Origin: Victivallales bacterium Lenti_02
GTDB taxonomy: Bacteria; Verrucomicrobiota; Lentisphaeria; Oligosphaerales; Lenti-02
Direction: 5' to 3'
Assembly (NCBI GenBank): GCA_001603055.1
Contig: LVAZ01000057.1
Span: 18,918-30,816 of the forward strand
Length of the DNA: 11,899 nt
Shown here: positions 5,871-11,899 of the stretch, in pieces
How positions within the stretch are numbered: the stretch's first letter is position 1
Layout of the letters: every line of letters starts with the position of its first letter
Position numbers and translations under genes: made by a program
Notes under the pieces: generated by a model
The model's input: only the letters and a program-made list of their open reading frames with translations
Database searches by the model: none
What the model was told of the DNA's origin: nothing

Positions 5871-7727
5871 TCACGCGCTCTGCGCCGACGCCCCGCCGGC
5901 CAGCGCGGCCTTCCGCCGGTCTTCGAGGCGGTGGGTGATCAGCGTTTGCACAATGGTCAAAATCTGGTTCGTCGTCCAATACAGGGTGAGCCCGGCGGGC
6001 ATCCCGTAGAAAATCCAGAGGAAGAACAGCGACATGAACATCATCATGCGCTGCTGGTTGGGGTCCGCCGCCGGCGTCATTCTCTGCTGCACCAGCATGG
6101 AGGCGGACATGATGATGGCGAGGGGGCGGATGGGCAGCCCCTCGGGCGAGAAGGCCAGCGTGTCGGGCAGGGACAGGTCCGCCACCCAGAGAAAGCTGGC
6201 CTGGCGCAGCTCGATGGCGCTGCGGAAGGTGTTGTAGAGGCCGAAGAACACGGGAATCTGGACCAGCATGGGGAGGCAGCCGCCAAGCTGGGAGACGTTG
6301 TTCTCCTTGAACAGCTCCTGCTGCTTGCGGTACATCTTCTGGGGATCGTCCTTGTAGCGCTCGCGCAGTTCCTTCAACTGCGGCTGGAGGGCCTGCATCT
6401 TGCGCATGGACTGGGTGCCCTTGTGGCTCAGCGGGAAAAACAGCAGCTTCACCACCACGGTGATCACGATGATCGCCCAGCCGTAGCCCCAGTCGCCCGA
6501 GAAGACCACCTTGAGCTGCACCAGGCAGGCCAGCAGCAGCCGGGTGAGCCACCCCATCCAGGCGGCGGTCATCCCCATGAACGTGTCGATGCCCATCACC
6601 TTGTCCACCCCGTTCGGCAAGGTGGAAAGAACCTGGAGCTTCTTGGGGCCGGCATAGCAGCGCAGAGTGAGCGAGGCACCCGTGTCCGCCGTCGCCGACA
6701 GTTCCGGCAGCAGCACCCGGCCCCGATACCAGGGCGACACCACCGCCGGACGGCCGTCCACCTTGGCCGGGTCCTGCGGGAACGCCTCGAAGGACGGCAT
6801 CACCCCGGCAAAATGGCGGTCCTCGGGCGCGGCCACCACAAACACGAAGTACTGGCTGTGCACGGCCACCCAGTTGGCGGGCGACTGCCGCAGCTCCTCA
6901 CGCTGGACCGGCTTCATTTTCTCGAGCTGCTTCTCGGCCAGCCCGAGGGGGCGCTTGGCGCCGATCTGCGAAATCGTGATCCCGCTCGCGGCGCCCGTCT
7001 TGCTTTTCCCCCGCTGGGCGGAGGTGGTCGGCGGCAGGCCGCCCGTCTCGAGGGCGATCCCGGCCAGGCTCACCGCCCGACCGTCCGCCGACTCCAGGCG
7101 CAGAGTGTAGTCGAACTGATAGGGGGCGTCCGGCCCGGCCACCGCCCATTCCTCGACCAGGAAGGCGCTCTGGCCGGACGGCCCGGTGGCCGCGCGGCGC
7201 AGGCGCAGGCGACCCGGCTCGTGGGCGACCACCTCGCCCGGCCCGGCGGCCCAGCCGCCCTGGGCCAGATTCAGCGCGCACAGCGGCAGCTCGGGACGCC
7301 CCAGCGTCACCGGGAACTCGGCGGCACCGCCCTTGGCGGTATCCTCGAAATACTCGCCCAGCACCACCCGGGTCACGCCGCCGCCGGCCGGGTCGATCCG
7401 CAGGCGGAAACTGCCGTTCTCGGCCTCGACGGCAATCGCGGCGGCGGCGGGCAGCGGCCAGGGCTGCTGCGCCCGCGCCCGCAAATCCTCGGGAACCGGA
7501 ACCGGAACGGCGGGGACGGCGGGAACCTGCTCGGCGGCAACCGGAACCTCGCCAACCGGAGCGGGGGCGGCGACGGGAGCCGGCGGCGCCGCCGGGGCCG
7601 GAGCGACCGTCCGGGGACGCGGCTGGGGCTGGGTCGAGTAGCCCATCCATTGCAGAATGCGGCCCCAGCTCAGCAGGAGAACCACACAGACGGCTACGCC
7701 GATAAGGGTCGGTTTGTCAAACTTCAT
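5871..7727 (-). CDS. yidC: Membrane protein insertase YidC
   Basis: The protein has 618 aa and the Gram-negative architecture. TM1 is at about 7-22, a Pro/Ala/Val-rich periplasmic linker at 33-92, the large periplasmic beta domain at about 95-365, and the conserved insertase core at about 385-602. Core landmarks are WGYGWAIIVITVVVK (413-427), the cytoplasmic hairpin SMRKMQALQPQLKELRERYKDD (440-461), NVSQLGGCLPMLVQIPVFFGLY (477-498), and the last helices to 600. The membrane-embedded positive residue that is Arg in E. coli and Bacillus is a Lys here (K427). It inserts membrane proteins with SecYEG or alone. The ATG at 7727 has AAGGA six bases upstream, and homology begins at MKFDKPT; an upstream extension in the same frame is rejected. 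Its start overlaps the 3' end of yidD by 11 nt, implying coupled translation. Confidence 0.97.
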   Translation of the reverse strand: MKFDKPTLIGVAVCVVLLLSWGRILQWMGYSTQPQPRPRTVAPAPAAPPAPVAAPAPVGEVPVAAEQVPAVPAVPVPVPEDLRARAQQPWPLPAAAAIAVEAENGSFRLRIDPAGGGVTRVVLGEYFEDTAKGGAAEFPVTLGRPELPLCALNLAQGGWAAGPGEVVAHEPGRLRLRRAATGPSGQSAFLVEEWAVAGPDAPYQFDYTLRLESADGRAVSLAGIALETGGLPPTTSAQRGKSKTGAASGITISQIGAKRPLGLAEKQLEKMKPVQREELRQSPANWVAVHSQYFVFVVAAPEDRHFAGVMPSFEAFPQDPAKVDGRPAVVSPWYRGRVLLPELSATADTGASLTLRCYAGPKKLQVLSTLPNGVDKVMGIDTFMGMTAAWMGWLTRLLLACLVQLKVVFSGDWGYGWAIIVITVVVKLLFFPLSHKGTQSMRKMQALQPQLKELRERYKDDPQKMYRKQQELFKENNVSQLGGCLPMLVQIPVFFGLYNTFRSAIELRQASFLWVADLSLPDTLAFSPEGLPIRPLAIIMSASMLVQQRMTPAADPNQQRMMMFMSLFFLWIFYGMPAGLTLYWTTNQILTIVQTLITHRLEDRRKAALAGGASAQSA

Positions 7728-8010
7728 GGGAATTCCTTGGGACCAGGCGCGGGCTGGTGCGGGGGTGAGGGGCGGGCACCGGATCGTACCAGGGGCCGCG
7801 GTGGAAGGGATGGCAGCGCAGCAATCGGCGGGCGGCCAGCCAGACGCCACGCCGAAAACCATGCGTCAGCAGGGCCTCGCGGGCATATTCGGAACAAGAG
7901 GGGTGGAAACGGCAGCAGGGACGCTTGAGCGGCGAGAGGAAGGCCTGGTACGCGGAAATCAGCATCACCGCGATCCGGCACGGCACAGCGGCCAGGGCAT
8001 GCGCGTTCAT
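7717..8010 (-). CDS. yidD: Membrane protein insertion efficiency factor YidD
   Basis: This is a 97-aa member of the YidD (haemolytic domain) family, a small amphipathic protein at the inner-membrane face that helps YidC-dependent insertion. The family core is complete: LISAYQAFLSPLKRPCCRF, HPSCSEYAREAL and HGFRRGVWLAARRLLRCHPFHRGPWYDPVP, including the conserved Cys residues. It is slightly longer than E. coli YidD (85 aa), with about ten extra residues at each end. The ATG at 8010 overlaps the rnpA stop in an ATGA arrangement, and GGAGG lies about ten bases upstream; an internal ATG at residue 16 is the alternative. The 3' end overlaps yidC by 11 nt and contains the yidC ribosome-binding site. 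Confidence 0.94.
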   Translation of the reverse strand: MNAHALAAVPCRIAVMLISAYQAFLSPLKRPCCRFHPSCSEYAREALLTHGFRRGVWLAARRLLRCHPFHRGPWYDPVPAPHPRTSPRLVPRNSHEV

Positions 8011-8408
8011 GATTCCCGCCCCTCCGGTTCCGACCAGGTGCCCAGAGCGCGCAGATGGCCCTGCAATTCCGCCAGCACGTCCTGCATCTTCGCCTGCTGC
8101 ATGTAGTGGCGGGGCAGAAAAAGCAGCCAGCCGTCCGCCAAACCCGGCAGCAGACGCCGGTACGCCTCGCGGAAAAGCCGCCGCGCCCGGTTGCGCACCA
8201 CCGCCTTGCGGCTGTAGCGCCGGGAAATCACGAAAGCCACCCGCCGCTGCCCGTCGGCAGCCGGAGCCACAATCGCCACGCACAGACGCCCGGCCCGGCT
8301 CCGTCCGGAAGCGCGGACCTCGTCCATGTGCGCTTGGGTGCGCAGGCGGGAACCGGACGCGAAAACCCTGCGTGACCCTCTTCCGCTGGCAGTCGTGGCA
8401 ACGGGCAA
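8007..8408 (-). CDS. rnpA: Ribonuclease P protein component
   Basis: This is the basic protein subunit of RNase P, which with the catalytic RNA matures tRNA 5' ends. With the start chosen here it has 133 aa. The signature RNR helix is present as KAVVRNRARRLFREAYRR, preceded by the strand VAFVISRRYS and by the N-terminal pattern SRLRTQAHMDEVRASGR; the DGWLLFLPR strand follows. The start is uncertain. A TTG at 8408 has a strong GGAGG five bases upstream, while GTG codons at 8447 and 8429 in the same frame lack a ribosome site; the GTG at 8447 directly abuts the rpmH stop and would give 146 aa. Either choice leaves a longer N-terminus than most homologues. The stop overlaps the yidD start by 4 nt. 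The gene sits between rpmH and yidD, the universal arrangement. Confidence 0.9.
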   Translation of the reverse strand: MPVATTASGRGSRRVFASGSRLRTQAHMDEVRASGRSRAGRLCVAIVAPAADGQRRVAFVISRRYSRKAVVRNRARRLFREAYRRLLPGLADGWLLFLPRHYMQQAKMQDVLAELQGHLRALGTWSEPEGRES

Positions 8409-8447
8409 TTTGTCCTCCGCGCGATTCACCTGGGCAGCGGACAACAC

Positions 8448-8582
8448 TTAGGCAGTCAGCCGCAGACGTCCTTTTTGACGCCGGCGCTTGATGACGGCCC
8501 GGCCGCCGCGGGTGGCCATGCGGGCCCGGAAGCCGATCCTGCGTTTCCGTTTGATCTGGGAGGGCTGAAACGTGCGCTTCAT
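8448..8582 (-). CDS. rpmH: 50S ribosomal protein L34
   Basis: This is a 44-aa, highly basic ribosomal protein that matches the family from end to end: MKRTFQPS, then KRKRRIGFRARMATRGGRAVI, then RRRQKGRLRLTA. The ATG at 8582 is certain from homology and has AAGGA ten bases upstream; the frame stays open upstream, but that extension has no family support. It is the first gene of the minus-strand cluster. The upstream region is shared with the divergent sulfatase gene and must hold the operon promoter. A TATAGAT stretch near 8600-8606 on the minus strand could be a -10 element, but no good -35 is seen. Confidence 0.97.
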   Translation of the reverse strand: MKRTFQPSQIKRKRRIGFRARMATRGGRAVIKRRRQKGRLRLTA

Positions 8583-8786
8583 GCTGTCCGTATCCTTGCA
8601 TCTATACGTAGGTGGAATTCGTTGCGGCCCGGGCAACCGCCGGACGGCGCCGAGAGACCGCGAAAATGGCGAAGACATGTAATGTACCGCCACCTCGACC
8701 ATGCGCAACCCGTTTCGCCATCCTCCGGCGACAGCCAGCGGAAATGCCCGGCGGAGGCGCGGCTTTCATCACCCTTCCCGGCGGGG

Positions 8787-8796
8787 TATAGTATAG
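8787..8796 (+). promoter_or_regulatory. Possible -10 element upstream of the sulfatase gene
   Basis: TATAGTATAG stands out as AT-rich within very GC-rich DNA. TATAGT matches five of six consensus -10 bases and lies about 60 nt before the sulfatase start. The hexamer 17 nt upstream (TTTCAT) is a poor -35, so the call is tentative. The rest of the 270-nt divergent region (8583-8852) shows no other clear signal. Confidence 0.4.
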
Positions 8797-8852
8797 CCAT
8801 CGCCCGCCGGGAGAGGCAAATCCGCGCTCCCCGCCTATTCTTGGACCTGGCC

Positions 8853-10298
8853 ATGCCCAGCACCGACACTTCCCGTCCCAACATTCTGGTCATTCTGAGC
8901 GACGACCAGGGAAGCTGGACCCTCGGCTGCGCGGGAAACCGCGAATGCCGCACGCCGCATCTGGACCGTCTGGCCGCCACCGGCCTCCGCTGCGGGAATT
9001 TCTTCTGCGCCTCGCCGGTCTGCTCGCCCGCCCGCGCCTCCCTGCTCACCGGACGCATCCCCAGCCAGCATGGCATCCACGACTGGCTCCGGGCCGGCGA
9101 CACCATCGCCCCCTATGAACCGGAACGCGGCGGCGAACTCGTCGAATACCTCGCCGGCCAGGTCGGCTACACCGATCTGCTCGCCGCCGCAGGCTACGTC
9201 TGCGGGCTCAGCGGCAAATGGCATCTCGGCGACTGCCACCACCCCCAGAAGGGCTTCTCCTTCTGGAAGGTCCACGCCAAGGGCGGCGGCCCCTACTACC
9301 GCGCCCCCATGATCGATGGCGACGGCGTCCGCGAGGAGGAGCGCTACGTGACCGACGCCATCACCGACCAGGCCCTCGAATTCCTCGAACAGCAGCGGGC
9401 GGAACGCGCCGCCCGCCCCTTCTACCTCGGCGTCCACTACACCGCCCCCCACTCCCCCTGGGGGCGGGAGCAGCATCCCGCCGAACTCTGGGACGACTAC
9501 CACGCCAACTGCCCCTTCGCCTCCGCCCCCGACGGGCTCGCGCCGCCCCCCTGGGCCACCTTCCTCAGCATCCCGGTCGAAACCCCGGAAAAACGCCGCG
9601 CCCACCTCAGCGGCTACTACGCCGCCATCACCGCCATGGACCGCAACATCGGCCGTCTGCTCGACTGGCTCGAAGGCCACGGCCTGCGCGGGAACACCCT
9701 GGTCTTCTTCACCAGCGACAACGGCATGAACATGGGCCACCACGGGGTCTACGGCAAGGGCAACGCCACCTTCCCCCAGAACATGTTCGAGGAATCCGTC
9801 AAGGTCCCCGCCATCTTCTCCCGCCCCGGCCACGTCCCCGCCGGCGCCACCTGCGCCGACCTCCTCAGCCACTACGATTTCCTGCCCACCCTGGTCGACT
9901 ATCTCGGCCTGGAGAATCCGGAGGCGGACGCCCTCCCCGGCACCAGCTTCGCCCCCCTGCTCCGCGGCGAAGCCCCCGCCGACCGCGAACATGTCGTCAT
10001 CGGCGACGAATACGGCCCCGTCCGCATGATCCGCACCCAATCCTGGAAGTACATCCACCGTTATCCCTACGGCCCCCACGAACTCTACCACCTGGACGAG
10101 GACCCCGGCGAGACGCGCAACCTGGCCGGCGATGGCGACCACGCCGCCACCGAAGCGCACCTCCGCCAGGCTCTGGGCGATTGGTTCCTCCGCTACACGG
10201 ACCCCCGGCGGGATGGCACCAGGGAACCGGTCACCGGCCGCGGCCAACTCGGCCGCGGCGGCACCGAAGGCGACGGCAGAATCCAATACGCCCCCTGA
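8853..10298 (+). CDS. Type I sulfatase (formylglycine-dependent, alkaline-phosphatase fold)
   Basis: This is a 481-aa predicted sulfatase that hydrolyses sulfate esters; the substrate is unknown. The metal-site start is NILVILSDDQG (D17, D18). The active-site motif is CSPARASLLTG, with C57 the residue matured to formylglycine, so a maturation enzyme must be encoded elsewhere. Other expected sites are GKWHLG (K122, H124), HYTAPHSPW (H195, H200) and FTSDNG (D289, N290), with K302 in YGKGN. The C-terminal subdomain has the usual SWKYIHRY and ELYHLDEDPGETRNLA stretches. No signal peptide is visible at this ATG, and no hydrophobic segment lies in the open frame upstream, so the enzyme appears cytoplasmic, unlike many PVC sulfatases. 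The ribosome site is weak (TTGGA). The C-terminal 25 residues are Gly/Arg-rich and unconserved. The next gene starts 46 nt downstream. Confidence 0.93.
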   Translation: MPSTDTSRPNILVILSDDQGSWTLGCAGNRECRTPHLDRLAATGLRCGNFFCASPVCSPARASLLTGRIPSQHGIHDWLRAGDTIAPYEPERGGELVEYLAGQVGYTDLLAAAGYVCGLSGKWHLGDCHHPQKGFSFWKVHAKGGGPYYRAPMIDGDGVREEERYVTDAITDQALEFLEQQRAERAARPFYLGVHYTAPHSPWGREQHPAELWDDYHANCPFASAPDGLAPPPWATFLSIPVETPEKRRAHLSGYYAAITAMDRNIGRLLDWLEGHGLRGNTLVFFTSDNGMNMGHHGVYGKGNATFPQNMFEESVKVPAIFSRPGHVPAGATCADLLSHYDFLPTLVDYLGLENPEADALPGTSFAPLLRGEAPADREHVVIGDEYGPVRMIRTQSWKYIHRYPYGPHELYHLDEDPGETRNLAGDGDHAATEAHLRQALGDWFLRYTDPRRDGTREPVTGRGQLGRGGTEGDGRIQYAP

Positions 10299-10344
10299 AA
10301 AGGGTCGGCGACACGTACCCAACAGCGAGAAACGAGAACCAATC

Positions 10345-11301
10345 ATGGGCAAGACAGTTCTGGTCACCGGCGGCGGCGGATTCCTGGGCTCCTGGCTGTG
10401 CGAAAAGCTGCTCGAACAGGGAAGCGACGTCCTCTGTCTCGACAACTTCTTCACCGGCGACAAACGCAACATCTACCACCTCCTCGGCAACCCCCGCTTC
10501 GAGCTGATCCGCCACGACGTCACCGTCCCCATCTATCTCGAAGTGGACCAGATCTACAACCTGGCCTGCCCCGCCTCCCCCGTCCACTACCAGTACGACC
10601 CCGTGCAGACCCTCAAGACCAGCGTCCACGGGGCCATCAACATGCTCGGCCTCGCCAAACGGACCGGCGCCACCATCCTCCAGGCCTCCACCTCCGAAAT
10701 CTACGGCGACCCCGACATCCACCCCCAGGTCGAGGAGTACTGGGGCAACGTCAACACCCTCGGCCCCCGGGCCTGCTACGACGAAGGCAAACGCGCCGCC
10801 GAAACCCTCTTCATGGACTACCACCGGCAGCACCGCGTCGCCGTCAAAATCATCCGCATCTTCAACACCTACGGCCCCCGCATGCACCCCAAGGACGGCC
10901 GCGTCGTCAGCAACTTCATCCTCCAGGCACTCCGCGGCGAGGACATCACCATCTACGGCGACGGCGACCAGACCCGCTCCTTCTGCTACCGCGACGACCT
11001 CATCGACGGCATGATGCGCCTCATGGCCACGCCCGCCGAAATCACCGGCCCCATCAACGTCGGCAACCCCGGCGAATTCACCATCCGCGAACTGGCCGAA
11101 CTGACCATCGAGCTGACCAACTCCTCCTCGAAACTGGTCTTCCGCCCCCTCCCCCAGGACGACCCCCGGCGGCGCAAGCCCGACATCACCAAGGCCAAGG
11201 CCATCCTCGGCTGGGAACCCACCACCCCCCTCCGCCAGGGCCTCCAGCGCACCATCGACTACTTCGCCGACCTCCTCGCCAAGGGCCTGGTCGAGGCCTG
11301 A
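10345..11301 (+). CDS. uxs: UDP-glucuronate decarboxylase (UDP-xylose synthase), extended SDR family
   Basis: This is a 318-aa cytoplasmic NAD-dependent enzyme that converts UDP-glucuronate to UDP-xylose, a donor for surface or exopolysaccharide. The cofactor loop is GGGGFLG (G9, G12, G15) and the acidic strand end CLDN is at 31-34. The family-typical YNLACPASPVHYQ is at 71-83 and STSEIYGDP is at 115-123 with E118. The catalytic pair is Y145-x3-K149 in ACYDEGKRAAE. FNTYGPRMHPKDGRVVSNFI (173-192), SFCYRDDLIDG and the decarboxylase-type DDPRRRKPDI (272-281) complete the match. The length equals that of bacterial UXS without a membrane anchor. The start is fixed by homology; the ribosome site is poor (GAGAACC). 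It follows the sulfatase by 46 nt and precedes the recombinase gene by 13 nt, so it probably shares its transcript with one or both. Confidence 0.95.
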   Translation: MGKTVLVTGGGGFLGSWLCEKLLEQGSDVLCLDNFFTGDKRNIYHLLGNPRFELIRHDVTVPIYLEVDQIYNLACPASPVHYQYDPVQTLKTSVHGAINMLGLAKRTGATILQASTSEIYGDPDIHPQVEEYWGNVNTLGPRACYDEGKRAAETLFMDYHRQHRVAVKIIRIFNTYGPRMHPKDGRVVSNFILQALRGEDITIYGDGDQTRSFCYRDDLIDGMMRLMATPAEITGPINVGNPGEFTIRELAELTIELTNSSSKLVFRPLPQDDPRRRKPDITKAKAILGWEPTTPLRQGLQRTIDYFADLLAKGLVEA

Positions 11302-11314
11302 CGGAACGGCGGCG

Positions 11315-11899
11315 ATGCAAACCCTCCTCCAGCGCTTCCTGGAACACGAATTCATCGAGCGCGGACTCGCGGAGAACTCCATCGCCGCCTACCGGAACGA
11401 TCTGGTGGACGCGCTCGACTATTTCGCCGAGCGCGGTATCGCCAGCCCCGCCGGCATCCGGCGGGACGCCATCCTCGACTACCTCGAAGAATGCCAGGCC
11501 GCCGGGCTGGAGACCACCTCCCTCGCCCGGCGGCTCGTCTCCATCCGCATGTTCTGCCGCTACCTCGCCCGCGCGGGCCTGGTCCCCCACGACGTGACCG
11601 ACGTCATGCAGGGACCGCGCGTCTGGCGCCTCCTGCCCGATCTCCTCGACCACGCCGAAGTGGACCGTCTCCTGCGCGCCTTCCGCGGCCGCGACCCCCT
11701 CGACAAACGCAACCGCGCCATCCTCGAAGTCCTCTACGCCTGCGGCATCCGCGCCACCGAACTGGCCACCCTCCGTCTCGACGGACTCCACCTCGACGAA
11801 CACTACCTCCGCGTCGTCGGCAAGGGCGACAAGGAACGCATCGTCCCCATCGGCCGCCCCGCCCGCCGCGCCCTCGCCGCCTACCTCGAAGTCCGCCCC
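11315..11899 (+). CDS. xerD: XerD-type site-specific tyrosine recombinase, N-terminal 195 residues (runs off the right edge)
   Basis: The ATG at 11315, with GGAA about nine bases upstream, opens a frame that is still open at the window end. Residues 1-90 are the SAM-like core-binding domain (FLEHEFIERGLAENSIAAYRNDL, then SLARRLVSIRMFCRYL). Residues 105-195 begin the catalytic domain: LPDLLDHAEVDRLL, then RNRAILEVLYACGIRATELATL with the first catalytic Arg (R146), and VVGKGDKERIVPIG with the beta-hairpin Lys (K170). The spacing of these two residues equals that of R148 and K172 in E. coli XerD. The His, Arg, His and Tyr of the active site lie beyond the window. The likely role is chromosome dimer resolution at dif; XerC or a related integrase cannot be fully excluded. 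It is 13 nt after the UXS gene on the same strand. Confidence 0.88.
   Translation, partial: MQTLLQRFLEHEFIERGLAENSIAAYRNDLVDALDYFAERGIASPAGIRRDAILDYLEECQAAGLETTSLARRLVSIRMFCRYLARAGLVPHDVTDVMQGPRVWRLLPDLLDHAEVDRLLRAFRGRDPLDKRNRAILEVLYACGIRATELATLRLDGLHLDEHYLRVVGKGDKERIVPIGRPARRALAAYLEVRP

Noticed and set aside
5850..7928. 692-codon plus-strand open frame opposite yidC
   Set aside because: It is antisense to an unmistakable yidC, with His/Arg/Gly-rich composition and no family resemblance.
8583..8852. Origin of replication next to rpmH
   Set aside because: No cluster of DnaA boxes or AT-rich unwinding stretch was seen, and dnaA is not adjacent.
10232..10262. GC-palindromes near the end of the sulfatase gene
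   Set aside because: They lie within the coding frame as a Gly/Arg-rich tail and have no T-tract, so a terminator call is not supported.
8835..10472. 545-codon minus-strand open frame opposite the sulfatase
   Set aside because: It is Val/Gly/Ala-rich, antisense to a sulfatase with all catalytic motifs, and has no supported start.
10231..11382. 383-codon minus-strand open frame opposite the UXS gene
   Set aside because: Its composition is dominated by Gly, Val, Asp and Glu; it is the reverse shadow of a clear UXS gene.

Overview
The window is high-GC bacterial DNA from what looks like a member of the PVC superphylum (Verrucomicrobiota, Kiritimatiellota or Lentisphaerota type). That placement is an inference from the gene content: a Tat-exported Gfo/Idh/MocA oxidoreductase with the C-terminal form common in these phyla, a secreted HEAT-repeat-like protein, a VIT-family-like von Willebrand A protein, a formylglycine-type sulfatase, and REP-like palindromes with AGCCC...GGGC cores. 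No rRNA, tRNA, CRISPR array, insertion sequence or prophage was seen. The coding regions are intact except for the two genes cut by the window edges.

Layout. (1) 1-3683, minus strand: an envelope-facing gene string, with a membrane-anchored VWA protein (596 aa), then a Tat-signal Gfo/Idh/MocA oxidoreductase (424 aa), then the start of a signal-peptide HEAT-like protein that runs off the left edge. The last two are 14 nt apart and almost certainly co-transcribed. (2) 3848-4840, plus strand: a YghZ-type aldo/keto reductase, divergent from the VWA gene and ending in a long hairpin. (3) 4841-5286: a non-coding interval between convergent genes. It holds two REP-like arrays of the same module order facing each other as an imperfect inverted repeat of about 120 nt per arm, with hairpin terminators on both sides. 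(4) 8582 down to 5287, minus strand: the conserved rpmH-rnpA-yidD-yidC-jag cluster (ribosomal protein L34, RNase P protein, membrane-insertion factor YidD, insertase YidC, RNA-binding KhpB/Jag). It shows stepwise translational overlaps and ends in a classical T-tailed terminator. (5) 8853 to the right edge, plus strand: a leaderless S1-type sulfatase, a UDP-glucuronate decarboxylase (UDP-xylose synthase), and the N-terminal 195 residues of a XerD-type tyrosine recombinase.

How the genes work together. Region 4 is a housekeeping translation and membrane-protein-biogenesis operon. Regions 1, 2 and 5 suggest carbohydrate handling: a sugar-type oxidoreductase, an aldehyde/sugar reductase, a sulfatase for sulfated glycans or other sulfate esters, and a nucleotide-sugar enzyme feeding surface polysaccharide. 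I see no clear new multi-gene system. The items most worth a second look are the converging structured repeat arrays at 4923-5183, whose hairpins keep GNRA-type loops in both copies, and the VWA protein whose N-terminus carries a TonB-like Ser-x3-His transmembrane motif.
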